Assembly (NCBI RefSeq): GCF_017654505.1
Contig: NC_054545.1
Span: forward strand, 13,177,047-13,241,046
Length of the DNA: 64,000 nt
Direction of reading: 5' to 3'
Origin: Polyodon spathula
Lineage: Eukaryota; Chordata; Actinopteri; Acipenseriformes; Polyodontidae
Made by a program: the position numbers and the translations under genes. The notes beneath the pieces are model-generated. The model saw only the letters and a list, made by a program, of their open reading frames with translations. It had not been told where the DNA came from and did not search any database. Below are positions 1 through 49,246 of this stretch, one piece after another; position 1 is the stretch's first letter; every line of letters starts with the position of its first letter.

Positions 1-603
1 CCGCGTGTATAGTTGTGATTCTAAATGGAATGTGCATTGTATATTTCTGATTTAATACATTGTGGGCTTTGTATTTCACTGGAGGAAATAAACTTTTGTG
101 ATGAAGCCTCCAAAGTTAGATTGGTTTTTGGCCAGTTTGAACATTTTCAGAACATGATATCATTCCGATGGTATTTTTTTGATAAAAAGTGCAAGTCTGA
201 CATACATATGTAAAAGTATCACCATTATAGCCTTCATTGCCAGGAGATGACAGAACCTCTCACCAGATGATACAGTAGATTTTATCTGAACTATAAAAGT
301 GGTCACATTTTTTGGGCTTGAAGCTCATAGTACATTTAAAACTATCCCTCACATTTTGGGTAGAACTAGGCCCATATGCTTACACGTCTTTACACAGCGC
401 ATTTTCCTCGTTACAAACGGACACAAAAAAAGTTGTATCTATTTCTCAAGAGACAAAAAGCCTGTGGCATGTGACTAATTTTGAATTCAGGAGTCCATCA
501 TAAAAAGGGAATGTTATTGCATGGTTACCGTCACATGGGCACCGTGTTACGTCACAAGCAGCCAATCTGCACGAACAGCTTCACCTGCCATTTGCTAGCT
601 CAC
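1..603. other. mta1 last intron (partial), no gene seen
   Basis: This lies between exon 19 and the unseen last exon. I found neither the KIRKLLSS-type C-terminal sequence on the minus strand nor a convincing exon. A plus-strand AATAAA at 86-91 is taken as chance. Confidence 0.5.
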
Positions 604-36758
<36,155 letters not shown>

Positions 36759-36960
36759 GTCTGCCCCGGGTCCTGGTGTCTCCAGGTAGGAGTATCTCAG
36801 CCGCTACCGCCGCTGCTGCTGTGGGAAAATGGTGGATTGATCAATGGAGAGCACACCAGCCAAGGGGATTTAAAGCGACAGTACACACGTTATTTTTTCG
36901 GGTATCGCTGTTAATTAATACAGCAAACTAACCCGCGTAATTTTAACAACAGAACAACAT
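36759..36960 (-). promoter_or_regulatory. mta1 5' untranslated region and likely promoter
   Basis: This lies directly upstream of the mta1 start codon. It is locally richer in G+C and CpG (for example the CCGCTACCGCC and CCCCGGG stretches) than the AT-rich surroundings, as expected of a broad housekeeping-type promoter. No convincing TATA box was seen. The transcription start cannot be placed from sequence alone. Confidence 0.45.
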
Positions 36961-37685
36961 TTCCGTCTAATCTCAGCGTCTGAGAAGGGGTGTATTTGTG
37001 TGGGCATGAAATGATCCAACTGCAGGGGCCCGGAGGTCAATGATGATTGCCCCCCACTGGGGGCATTAGCACAGAACTGGTTGCAACCTCTTTTCTGAGC
37101 TTCTGGCAAATGTGATGGATTTATTTAATTAGAATTACAACGGGAGTGGGATAGTTTTCAGATTAGTTTTCAGATTAATCTTTGGCATATTTCAGATTAA
37201 TTCTCCATCAATCTAACCCAGAGACCTTGCATCACGACCTTTGATTTCCTCCACCACTTAAATAGATTTAACCCTATATATAAATATACAAATATAATAC
37301 AAGTGTTTGTTTTGGTTTTATTTTATTGATCCTTATCAGAACCAACCCCCCCCCCCCCCCCCATCATATTTAATCTTGATTACCCTTCACATTGTCAGCA
37401 GAGACTCTCACACAGATTGTTCCTTAAGTTTCATAACACACAGACTGCCCACATATTAATTCCTCAGTGATTTATAATATCCCTTCTTGTCTTATACAAA
37501 GGAAGCTCTCTGAAGCTCTCTCGCTTGATTTCCCCATATTTTCCAGGAGTAAAGGTAGATCCTGCATTACATTTGCCTCTAAATATAGCTCAACCATGTT
37601 ACTTTGAAAGGGGTTGGCTAGGATGCCTAGCAGGCAATTCACTAACATGCTTTTGGCCCCTGTTGGGTTCAGCAAGACCCCTTTA

Positions 37686-37750
37686 AGTAGTACATATATA
37701 ACAGTGGTCCTTCAGTAGTACATGTATAACAGTGGCCCTTCAGTAGTTTA
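37686..37750. repeat. Short tandem duplication
   Basis: The unit AGTACATATATAACAGTGGT...CTTC and a second copy (AGTACATGTATAACAGTGGC...CTTC) lie head to tail, each about 34 bases. Confidence 0.8.
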
Positions 37751-38423
37751 CAAGTTCTTAAAGTATCATTTAAGTAGAAAGTAATCAACTACTAGGTATT
37801 ACTATGCACTACTTCATTCAATTATAATGATAATTTCAAGTAGTTTATTGGTTTAATTTAATCTTAAAGGAGTCCCAAAGACATTTATCAGCTAGTGTTA
37901 GCACTGGTGGTAAAGTTCCAGAAGAGTCTTCCCCACCAGCACATTGTGAAGCATGTAGACCACTCTATTCTGGGCCAGCTCTTTTAAAGATACACTACCC
38001 TCCAGCAAGTGTTGGGCAGTCTTGGAGTCATCCAGGCCAGTCCATGTTCTCAAAGGACAGTGTAGCCTCGGCATTGAGTTGACCTTAAATGTTCTTGGTC
38101 CAGCAAGACTTCAAGGACAGGGTGTTTGAAATGTGTAATGCTGACTATTATTACAACATCCATAAATCTTTTGTAATTGCAAATGTAAATATGAATGTAA
38201 TTGTAAGGAGACTCATTTGCTGTCATTTATGTGTTTAGTTCTGAAGTGTTGGGTAGTTTCTCCACAGCAGACCTTTGAAACCTTAATGCTAAGATACTTT
38301 TTGTTTGTCTCATTGTTTCTGAAAAATAAAGAAAAAATGGCTCCCATTTAATTGACACAATCATTCTACACTCTTGAGTCCAACACTAGTAGCACTAAAA
38401 TGTCTTGTTTGTTATTGTATACC

Positions 38424-39095
38424 GAGCCTCAAAAGAAACTTGTCACTATTATATACGTATTTAAACACTATTATAAAAATAAGGTATATAAATGATGGAC
38501 ATTGACAAAATGGTTTCTTTTCAGTCACTCGATCATTCATCCTTGACCATGACACGCTTGAGTGACTATTATTGAAGCATATGCACTTAATCACCTAATT
38601 AGTGAGACAGTTGACTGGATATGGAGTGATTTCAGCTGTTGAATTGCAAGCTTGAATAAAAGCAATAAAGAAAATCATAGAAAACCCCCAAATGCCACAT
38701 CTGTCAAGAGAGCAGCGCCTCATGCAATCAGCATGTAGGAGGCTGGACCAGGGCAGCGTACTGTGGCTCACCGTCTTGGGTGCTCACAGCCAGCAATTTC
38801 AAACCTGGCGAGATGGTATAACCAGACACACACTGTCAATGACAGGCCACGAACTGGGAGACCAAGAGTCACAACACCTGCCCAAGATTGACAGATCATT
38901 TCGTAGCATCTTCGTGATGTCAATTGTTAATCAGCACAATAAAGTCACTGCACCTGCTCTAAAACAGTATTTTTATAGTAGTCATTTTTTGATCACATCC
39001 AGTGAATTTTATAAGTGATAAGTTTCTTTTGATACTCAAATATAAGTGATACGTTTCTTTTGATGCTCAAATATAAGTGATAGGTGTCTCTTGCT
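38424..39095 (+). mobile_element. Degenerate Tc1-like element with tandem right end
   Basis: The left end GAGCCTCAAAAGAAACTTGT (38424) is the inverted complement of the right end GTGATAAGTTTCTTTTGAT (about 39015-39033). The right end is repeated in three head-to-tail 31-base copies (39010-39040, 39041-39071, 39072-39095). The interior keeps a Tc1 transposase relic, VNDRPRTGRPRVTTPAQD, near 38835-38888, which includes the GRPR motif. The catalytic part is absent. Confidence 0.8.
38692..38900 (+). pseudogene. Tc1-like transposase N-terminal relic
   Basis: It starts MPHLSREQRLMQ as in Tc1 transposases of this group and passes through a frame change. It then keeps DRPRTGRPRVTTPAQD in another frame, directly followed by a stop. 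Only the helix-turn-helix and GRPR part survives. Confidence 0.75.
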
Positions 39096-40489
39096 CAGTA
39101 TATAATGACTGAGACTTACAGTTGAAATTCTTCTAATTGTATAACTAAGTTTGTACTTTATTAGAAATTTGACAATGAAGTTTGTTTACTCCCATTAGTA
39201 GTTTTGACCTTAGGAACACATTATACTGTATTTACATGCTGTAAGCCAGCTATATACACCAAAGAGGAGCCCTGGAGACTACTATCAAAAATTTGAATAG
39301 TATTCCATTCCTTTCATAGAGTTATTTTAGTTTATTGTAATAAAAGCAACTAGTACAGCAGTTTACATTCCCTTTCGTTAACTTGGGCATAACAATATAA
39401 TTACTGGTAATACAGGCTAGTGGTCTGTGGCATGGTGTAGTGTGTGTGTGGGGGAGGAATATTGGGTTGACAGAGAGGGGGTTAAATTCCTCCCTGCCAG
39501 AAATCACGTGAGAATGTGACTGGAGTCAAAAATTTGAATAACTGATGATTAATTAGTCCAGTCACAGGTGTATACAAAGGGTCCACAGTCCACAATCCTG
39601 CCTGTCCACAATCCTAACTGGGCGCTATATATATGATAATCAGTCCTGTAAATGATAGACACTTTTCACATATACAAAAGTGGCCCAGTTTTTATTTATT
39701 TTTTTTAAATATGGGTAATTCACCTCCTCAGCCCCCATTTCTTATTGCAATAAAACAGTTGCCAACATGAAGGAAAGGGAGAGGGGGGTCTTATTCAATA
39801 TTTTTAAAGATTCATTTTTAAAGCTACAGATAACATGCTTTGACCTTACTTTGAACTGAGATTTTTTAAAATAACAATGGATCATCTGTGTTATTTTGAT
39901 GGCTTCTTTGATGGTGTTAACCTCAGAGAACAGGAGGCTTACTGTCTTATTAATAGTCAAAAGAACTAAACAGACACAGATATGACTGTTAAATTGGGTA
40001 GTTTATCGTAGAATAAAATAGCATTCATTCATGTGGCAGTACTGTAATATTTCCAATAACATTGTTTATCTCTATAAACAAATAGTTGAGCTTCGCATTC
40101 CAACTTGGCTTGACTTACATGAATTGTTTACACTGTTTTTTGATTACTCGAGAGCTCTACGGATACACATTACACAATGCTGGTTTACAGGCAATGACAA
40201 ACTTTTCCATCATTGTTTCCATTATCGTTTTTATCTTCAGTGTAGATTTTACACGTCCCTCCAGTGATCACCAAGATGACATTTCTCCACAGAAAAATCA
40301 CCTGTGGCCTGTTTAATGGTGAACTTGTGCAAGAAGAACAAAAATTGGAATCACAGCCTGGACATCTTTCTATCAGTGATTATCGAGACAGACACTCTAA
40401 GGCCATTTTCCACTTCCAACCTGGAGCGGGACGTCTTGTATCACAGCTAGCACAGAGAATCCAATCTGGGGTACTGATTGCACACTAAA

Positions 40490-40760
40490 GCCCCTTTCAC
40501 ACTGGCACTCCTACCCAGGTCCGGACCCGGGTTGTGGCTACCCGCCCGGGTCACAATCCCGAGCAGTGTGAAACCACATACCTGGCTCGTACCCAGGTTG
40601 ACTTGAGTCTCAGTGACCCACCTCATGATGTGGTTTGACACGCTTTGACCTGAGTTGAGCAAGACAAAATGCAAATATGGCCGTTCGTGAGCCGACGCAA
40701 TAACAAACAGCCACGTCTGTGTGAAGGTTTCACTTCTGCAAGGAATGTTTCTTTTTATTC
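40490..40760. repeat. GC-rich repeat, possibly one end of a DNA transposon
   Basis: It begins AAAGCCCCTTTCACACTGGC and is much richer in CpG than its flanks, with ACCCGG and CCCGGG palindromes. TTTCACACTG ends are common in some fish DNA transposons. I did not find a matching inverted end nearby, so the class is open. Confidence 0.4.
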
Positions 40761-42461
40761 TGTTTAGCCTTATTTTTGTTGATTGAGACACAGCATGAGC
40801 CAGATTGCAGAAGGGACGTATAAACATTAGCTTACATGTGTTTTTAGGCCTTGACATACCCTTAACTTAACTGTTAGTTTTTTGTTTGTTTAACTTGCTG
40901 GTATGACATATTGTCACCCAGTGGATAAATGGTTTAACAGCAAAAAAAAACAAAACAAAACAAAAAAAAAACATACGAGTACACAATTATGAAAGAAAAG
41001 GAGCAGCTACACAATTTAACTAAGAATGGAAAGCTAGTACCACTGTTATTACAGTGATAGAAACATTACACAACATATTGGGTGTTGGCTGCCACACCCA
41101 GGCTTTGAAAAACGATGTGAGTTCACAGACCTGGTACTCACTACTCACGTCCAGTGCTCTCTTGCATTTGAATCTGTTTGTCTTCAATTAAAACAGGTAA
41201 TGTTACAAACCCCAGAGAACAGAACCCTCACCTTTCTTAAAATGATTGTAGCACACAAAGTAATTCCAGAAATCTTATCTATCTTGTACTTCCATTCACT
41301 CTATACTCCAGGTTTCAAACGTACAGTTTATTGTGCATCTTACTGCAAATATTTATATTTTAAAACATGATATCTACACACAAGTCTTCTGTTTGCTTAC
41401 CTAGCCACCCAGAAGGTGTGTTAAAGTTTCACTTTGTGTTATTTCCCCTTCATGTGTTTTCTGGGTCAAAGCATGTTATTGGCTGCAAAGCATGGCAGTA
41501 AATAAGAGATGGCTGGTTAGTGTCAGGAAAGAAGTCAGGGAATGAAAATACATGCTTGACATAACATGTGTTTCTTTTAATACCTGTATAGCAAATGAAA
41601 GCGGCTGATAGGAAAATAGTTATGTACAATTATTTTATAAGCTACAACCACTTTAATTTTCTTATCTACAGGACTCACAAACTAACAGCCTTTAATTGAA
41701 ATCAGCATTCCTCAGGTCATTTTTAAAATTAAAGTGCCAGTATGAAATTCACAATCACAAACATAAATACAAACTGAAAACCACATTACAACACCAAAAA
41801 AAAAAAAAAAAGTAACATTCTAACCTTCAACACTTTAAACAAACAGGAATGCAAACAGGGCATGTCTTCTGTTGGAGTTGAGTGCACAAAAGACTACATT
41901 TGGATATAGGGAGTTCCCTCTAACATGTAGGGTATTGAGGCTCTGAAACACTGTGGCTGGGTGATGTAAGAATTCTGGCCTGCCAGTGTGTTCATGGGGT
42001 GTTTTCATTGCTGTCAAGCAGTTCTGATCACAGAAGAAATCAATTAAAGCACCCAGCTGTCTTCCTCTGTGTCTTAGTAATTGCAACCAACTTCTGTGCA
42101 CAGGCACGCTCAATAGAGCTATTGTTATAGACTCCCCTCTACACACCCTGACTCAGCTCTCGCGCTGCAGGGTTCGGCTCCAGGGGGTGTCCAGAGGAGC
42201 TGTGTACTATGAAATTAGGTGGAAAAGAGAAAAAATAACCCAACATTTTAAACCACCATTTTGTAACCAAGTGAATATATAAATAAAAGCCTTGTAAACT
42301 AAAGAAAAAACAAGGAAGCAATTCAAGAATAAATAACCACCTATCCAAACTACATCTGGGTAATAAATTATACCCAGAACTCCATGCTCTCACATTTGAC
42401 GCCATCATCTGTGGGTATACAGTATTAAAATCATGTCATTGCTCAGTTATTTATTAAATAT

Positions 42462-42474
42462 GCAGTAGGTGGCA
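42462..42474 (+). promoter_or_regulatory. CTCF-like motif (one mismatch)
   Basis: GCAGTAGGTGGCA differs from the CTCF core CCASYAGRKGGCR at the first base only. Confidence 0.35.
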
Positions 42475-43448
42475 ATGGTGTATACGTATGGTTTGTTTTG
42501 GGTGTAGTCAAGATTTGGTTGTAGATCAAGGTTTGGTTTTAAATGGTGGTTTGGTCAAGTTGATATAATAATACCAACTTGGTATGGTATGTAATATGAT
42601 ACACATTATCTCTATGTATTCTTTTTCTTGTGCAGATTCACTTTGTCTATCTTTTTTTTTTTTTTTTTTTTTTTTTTTTATTCAGCAGTTTAAAACATCA
42701 TTGTGCCCTCAAAAAGCTCTCAGAAAGGTGTCTAATCTCCAAATACATTTGGTGCACCAAACAAGTTAATGCATACAGGTTAACAAGATGTACTTAGAAA
42801 TTAGACATGTTTTTAAGCGCTGTAGTAAGGCCATATGACTATTTTACCATTTTTACAAAATGACTAGGATCAGATGACTGAAACAGAAAATTATATATAT
42901 ATATTGAATCTAAATAAGAATACATTAGTTAAGATAACTCAGATAATTCATACCCATAGCAAGCTGCTAATTAAGGAGTCAAAACAGGAGATCAAAATTG
43001 ATTCTCACTAACCTGTCAGCATGGAAATATCCACGCCTCCCATATTAAACGTGTCAGGACTGAGGATTAGAAAACTTACCTCTGGTTTTCTTCGGATCAG
43101 TTGCTTTTCTAATGGGGTTATTTACAATCCTTTAAACATTCATATTGTAAAACTATTTTCAATCAGTTGTATTATGTTCTAGTTGGGGATGAAAAAATGG
43201 GGACTAGAGTATTGAATTTTATTTGTGCATAAAAACGAAAATATGGACATGCTACTTGTATGAAGTATAAGGTCTTGTTTTCATTGTATTTCCATGTATT
43301 TTATTTTTTTGTGGTAGTAACTCAAGTTCCTCATATGACTGGCTAGGTCTTCTGACTAGAAATGTCCCTGTTATTTTTTTCCCCATCCAGCTGCCTCTGT
43401 GTGCTCCGTACGGAAATATAACGTTATTGTCTAGATAGTTGGTCTCAG

Positions 43449-43461
43449 CGCCATCTTGTGG
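43449..43461 (-). promoter_or_regulatory. CTCF-like motif (one mismatch)
   Basis: The minus strand reads CCACAAGATGGCG, one mismatch to the CTCF core. Confidence 0.35.
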
Positions 43462-43655
43462 ACAGTTAATCAAGAAAAAACTAAACAAACATGAATGTTT
43501 TTTAATTGCATTATTTTAAATATTACTTTTAAAAAAAATGAACTATTACATAAATATGTACAGCTTTAAAAAAAAAAAAAAACATCTGTTTTATAGTGCA
43601 GACCATGAAGACACATAATCCACATTAACTGAAATGAAAAGCCATCTGCAAAGAT

Positions 43656-43668
43656 CCACTAGGTGGTG
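43656..43668 (+). promoter_or_regulatory. CTCF-like motif (one mismatch)
   Basis: CCACTAGGTGGTG has one mismatch to the CTCF core (GGC to GGT). It lies 195 bases from the previous minus-strand motif and in the opposite orientation. Confidence 0.35.
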
Positions 43669-44827
43669 CTATATTCTCTTTTGTTTGTAATGTATATGTT
43701 ATAGTAAAAGTCAGAATATTGGTAAATCTAAGATTTATTCGTGTATGTCGACATTTACAATGCAAAACGATTAATGTCCAAAATAAACATGGTAACACTT
43801 TACCTCTAACATTTACCGGTAAATTTCAAGAATAACCAAGTTCCTTTGGCGAAGGCCTGTCTTTGTGGCATTTTGTGTCAAGTGTGATTTGTTGAAAAAA
43901 CTAAGGTCCTAAATGATTTAATTTGCATTTAACATAGTTGCATTTTTCATCAAATACTGCGTATTTGGAGTACAGTATCCAGAAAAACCACTGTGAATCG
44001 TTTTATACACAAATTTACTAGAATGTTGGTTGTTCTACATAAGTGGATCACAACATTGTTAAGTACGATTTTGACTAGTTTAAATTGTTTAGTTTTGCAG
44101 TAAACCCATTCATGATTATTTTCTTAATAGAAAACGAGTATGCATAAATAAATATATTCTTTGACATTATCGATTATTTTGCTACTTGACCATTTATATG
44201 CAGGAATAAACACATTCTTTGATGATACCTGTATTTACCAATAAGCTTCGGTAAATCATAAGATGAACAGGTAAATGTCTCAAACGCAATCTAATTGTTC
44301 ATCATTTCAGACAGTTACCAATAAGATTTGATAAATATTAAGAGTAACCAGTGAATGTCAGAAAAGCAAGCTATCTCTTCATCATTTCAGGCAATAAATC
44401 ACTTGAAAGGCTTTGTATAAAAGCGATCGGGGATACTGTATAATAATATCTAAAAGCTTCTGCTTCAGGGGTGTGATCATCTTGTTTTGAAATGGCAGCT
44501 GTTCTGCAAAGGGAGCAAAGGCATAAAATCCCCATAACAAATGTTCCAGTACTTGACGGTGATATGACTTGAGCTCATTTTTAACGCAATCTATAATGAC
44601 GTCATCTTTGTGTCTTGTGTTGTTTACAGTGGCTTATATGATTGGATATAGTTGGCCACATGCGGTGGATTTTTCCTGGAAGCTCCATGTATTGTGATTG
44701 GATGCAGCTTAAAGAGACACCCAATCACAGGACTGAATGGAACTGTCAGTACACTGGTTCACATAGAACTTTAGATTCAGGTACACAGACTAATTGCAAC
44801 TAAATAAATTACACGTCTTTAGGAAAA

Positions 44828-45110
44828 ATACAATTGGGTCCCAGACTGGCTCACATTGGTATGCAGGATGAGTCAGACAGTCAGTGGAGCAAAGGTCTGC
44901 ATTCTGACTGCAAAGTTCCTTTTCTTCTCTTGAGATTCCACTGGGTTATGGAACTCCTGGGTTTAAACAAACAGGCAATTGGCCTGGAGATGGGATGGAG
45001 GACAACCACTGATCTTCGGTTCTCCTGAGCTGTTCTGGGGAGTTGCTGAAGTGGGTGAATATAATTGGACATTCTTAATTGGGGAGAAAATACGGATGCA
45101 CATAAATAGG
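44828..45110 (+). repeat. SINE copy, second family
   Basis: It shares the TGCAGGRTGAGTCAKACAGT head with the copy at 46.14 kb and the CTCCTGAGCTGTTCTGGGGA and AATTGGACATTC tail with the copy at 61.4 kb. Its 3' side is A-rich (AAATAAATGAATAAATAC). Confidence 0.6.
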
Positions 45111-45677
45111 GCACTTTAAATGTATATAAAAATAAATGAATAAATACAAATAGACAATTGGCCTTGTGTGATCAATACGCACAACAACAATCCAATTGCT
45201 GTACATGATGGGTTATAAGAGTAGAAAATTAGAGTAAGCAGGACAAACATACATCCCAACTCCACCCTAAACTATCTGTCCCATCTGGCACGCCTGCACC
45301 CAGGACCCAGCAAAGGGGACAGCCATGTAAGGCAAAGAAAATGCATTGGCCTTTTATCAGTTTGACGTGGAAAAGCTGGTGAAAAGGGCCTTAGCAGCCA
45401 TAAGGCGTGTGGTATGTTTCAGCTGCTAACTCGATTTATAAATAGGCCACTCTAGAAGTGTGACTGCCTGAGCATGCAAGGAATAACACTGATAAACTCT
45501 GGGCTAGCCAAACTAAAGTAGTGTCCCATCAAGAACTTGTGAAGAGCTAAAGAAAACTAATGACACTCTTATTTCAAAGCGTGCAGGTCAGCACCTTCAC
45601 AAACTATAGATTTTTTAAATTGCTGTGCAAAAGTGATGTGCAAATATTTTTCTGCTAATTTATAGAATAACATACAG

Positions 45678-45690
45678 TGACATCTGGTGG
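45678..45690 (-). promoter_or_regulatory. CTCF-like motif (one mismatch)
   Basis: The minus strand reads CCACCAGATGTCA, one mismatch to the CTCF core. Confidence 0.3.
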
Positions 45691-46140
45691 CTAGATGTTG
45701 TAATTGCACCAAGGATCTTTTTCAACTAAAGCAGATGGTGTAACAGTGCTTAAACTGCAGCTTTTCTTGTACACTATCTGAATCTTATTCCTGATGCTAT
45801 CTTGATACAATAGCATATGCGTAGTATAGGGCAGCGTATGACAGGGTATGAACTGTCAGTATGACATAACTATCAGGGACATCAATTTGTGATGGTTTTG
45901 AAAGATGCAAAATACAATTGGGATGCCATTATAATACCAGTATGTTACCCAGCAAAAACCTGAGCAGAACTATTAGCAGGCCACAGCATTGTCAGCAAAG
46001 TCAAGGGATTTGGATCCAAATCTACATGCAGCGTGCATTATTTTTATACCATTTTTATACATGAAACCATGAAAATGTTACCAGTGTTGTGCAAAAAATA
46101 CCCTACAGTTACCCACATGCTACCTCAAGATAAAAGCTTG

Positions 46141-46445
46141 GCCTTGTGTGGTGTGCAGGGTGAGTCATACAGTCAGAGGAGTGCTGGGATAGCAGCGGGA
46201 GCATTGCATGGGCTCTGATGCTCATGTAGTTTAACGAGGCAAACCCTTCTGGGACTGATTCTTCTTATCACGCTACAGCAGACCATACTGGCCAGGCGCC
46301 TGGTGAGCTCAAGCCAACACCTGCAGTGCTGGCCTTTGTCCTCTCTCTTGAGACATCTACTTTGGAGTTCCTGGGGGTAAAGAGGAAATTGGGGTAAAGA
46401 AATTGGGCACTCTATGCATGTATCATGGTAAATAAATAAATACAT
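46141..46445 (+). repeat. SINE copy, second family
   Basis: It begins GCCTTGTGTGGTGTGCAGGG and TGAGTCATACAGTCAGAGGA, as in the 44.8 kb copy. It ends with AAATAAATAAATACATAAAT. The middle has diverged. Confidence 0.55.
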
Positions 46446-48037
46446 AAATAAATATTAGTTGACTGTCCCTATGTGGGGTTCTTTTGGTGACAGACAGCTG
46501 TCATCACTTGTAAATGTTTCTGCAGGCACCAGTATTTGGGAGGGGTGGCGTGAATGCCAAGGGGAGGGAGGAGCTGGCACTGAACAACTGGCAGCAGAGA
46601 CAGAGAGTCTGTATTTTTTCCCCCCACAAAGTGTGCTTTAAGGTTTGGAAAATAAAGCCAGTGTCTCTAGCAACTGTCTGGCAGTGTTCCAGCCCTCAAA
46701 CATGGTGTACTTGTGTGGCTTTCTTTTTTTTTTATGGCAGTAGAAAGGGACTAGCTGGCTTACTAGGACACCAAAGGAGTGACTTTATTTATACAGCGTT
46801 TGTTTTTTAAAACCAGATCTTCCTTGTTGGACACTGTAATTCTGAAAGAATTTCAAGTTAGATTTTAATTAAACTTTTTTTTTTTTTTACAACTTATATT
46901 TTGTTACATTCAATAATTCCTGTATTTATATAAATGGACGATTCAAAAAGGGGTCAGATTTTTCATTATTATTTCTTAACAAAAAAAAAATCAAACATTA
47001 TTCTCCTGCGTATGTGTCATTCATTTAATTTGTTTCACAATTCTTCTATAATTTTTTTGTTTTTTTCACAGACTTTAAAGCTCAGCAGTTTAGGGTTAAT
47101 CTCATAGTCACAAGCTTGCCGCTGAAGACAATTTAAAGAAGCCTTTAGCTGAGTATCCCACTAGAGAATTTCATGTCATCACTGTGAGACTAAAGATTAG
47201 AGAACGACTATTGGTATCACTTGCAACACCTGTGTCCCTGCCTTGTGATTAACTGGTTCATTTCTGCTATTAGAGAGTCTGATGTTTTTTTTTAATAAAC
47301 ATTTAACCACCAAAGGCACATTGATATGAATCGATTTTTGAGATACTACCACATAAACACAATAAATGAATGTCATTTCTCTTTTTCCTAAATATTTAAA
47401 TCGACACCAGACTCAACCTGCTCATTACACCTGTCTGCAGGGAGGTTTGCACAGGTGTTGAGCTCTCTAACCTCCAACCAATAAACTGCTGAGTTATTTT
47501 ACTGTGTCACTAGCGAGAGTTATAAAATGGATGCTGTTTGTTTACAGGGCAGGAGTAAGATGGAAACAAGACGGGGGTTGGCTTTAGAGTCAAAAGACTG
47601 AAAAAACGTAGCCCTGTACACATTGACTGTGGCTATCACTTAAGAACATACAGCACAAGGAGAACTGTATCCGTTTAAAATCAGTAGTTTGTGAATTTAT
47701 GGGATGAAATCTTCACTGCTTGGGTTAAATGGATATTTTCCACCTCAAGGAACGAACGTTTTATGTTGCAAATAAAAATCCCTGTTTATTTTAGGTTACA
47801 TAAACCTTTCCAATGAGGACACCTCCAGCAACTATAGAATATAAAGATAGTACAGTAATATTTTGGTAATTAAAATAAAAAGCAAAAAGTTGTGAAAACA
47901 AGTCATGTTCATGTGAGGTCAATAACCTATTGCTGATTCTACTGGTATGAAGGGGGGTCATAAAGTCCTTTTGCAGAGTTTACCAGCACATGGTGGAAGA
48001 CAAGATGAGTCGATAAAAATAAATTCATAGGTTTTGC

Positions 48038-48050
48038 CACCAGGGGGCGT
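48038..48050 (+). promoter_or_regulatory. CTCF core motif (perfect)
   Basis: CCACCAGGGGGCG matches the CTCF core at every position. It lies in the intergenic region between mta1 and crip2, oriented towards crip2, where an insulator or loop anchor would be sensible. Binding is inferred. Confidence 0.6.
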
Positions 48051-49246
48051 AATTGTCGCCTTAATTTGCATAATCAAATTCAATTTGGATGCTGACTAAA
48101 AGAACTATCAGTATGACATCACAAGAGAAGGCTTGTGCTGACTCCACACAGAGTCTTCGTCTAGGTTCATGAACTGCACAAACAGTACGAAATCTGCACC
48201 ACCCACGCCTGATTTCAAACCGGAAGATTACTGGTTAACAGGATCTCAATACTTGTGTTTACCAGGATGCTCTGCAATCACCCATGCTGAAGTAACTTGC
48301 ATTCCTCAGGAAGTGACCAATGTTGTGATCCCATTAACAACATTATTGCCCTAGGGTGCTTGTAGTTGAGACCAAGAGAGGACACATTGAACACCTACTG
48401 TAAAAAATAAGCTCTCTTTTTATTGGCTCGTCTTGTCTCCTGTGTGCTGATATTCAAGCTCCCCAATTTTCACTGTCATACTTTGTACCATTTCCCAGCT
48501 ATGGCACTGCAAAGTGACCAAAGGACTTTGTGACCACCCTGTACTTAAAGCTTGTATCACAAATACACTGCAGTCGGTGTATTTTCCTTTGATTCATCTG
48601 TAATACCCACCCACTTTCTATTTCGTATTCTCCTGACTTCTGAAATCCCTGCATAGACAATAAAACTTACAATACAGTTACCATTTCAAGAGAACAGTTC
48701 ATATATAGAGCAAAACTAAAGTCATGGTTAAAACAAGTCAGGACATCCAATATCCTCCAGCCTGGGTCATCAGTACTGACAGTAATCCCAAGTCATTAAA
48801 GTATACAGTAGAACTGAACCAAAAGCAACTGGAAGGTATTGATGTTGAAATAAAACAGGACTGATGTGTTGGTAAGAATCAATACTAATCATAGCGGGAT
48901 ATTTAGTGGGTATTTATTTACATCTAGCCATTGCTGAACCTCTAAACTGATTGTAGTTAACAAGGTAAATCCACAACCGTTATCTGTCATACACTTTTAT
49001 TGGTTTTGAAATGTGCAGTTTTGAAAGAAACATATTATAGCAAACCTCTATTTTCATTTTAAAACATGATATCTGGTACTAAAGCAGTCTCTGTTAGCAA
49101 GCTCTACTTTTAAGTACTCTTGCACTTCCTTGGTCCTTTCACATGTAGCGTGAACATTAACAACATGTATTTAAAGCTAATTTCCCGATCACATTGTTTT
49201 GTTGTACATTTATTAAATAATGTAACACAAGTGGTGTGTATCTAAA

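Noticed and set aside
86..91. Plus-strand AATAAA near the left edge as the 3' end of a gene
   Set aside because: It lies inside the last visible mta1 intron, with no plus-strand coding sequence before it. AATAAA is common in AT-rich DNA.
46459..46745. LTR-like stretch with AATAAAGCCAGTGTCTCT
   Set aside because: It resembles an LTR R-U5 end, but I found no TG...CA ends or flanking duplication to define it.
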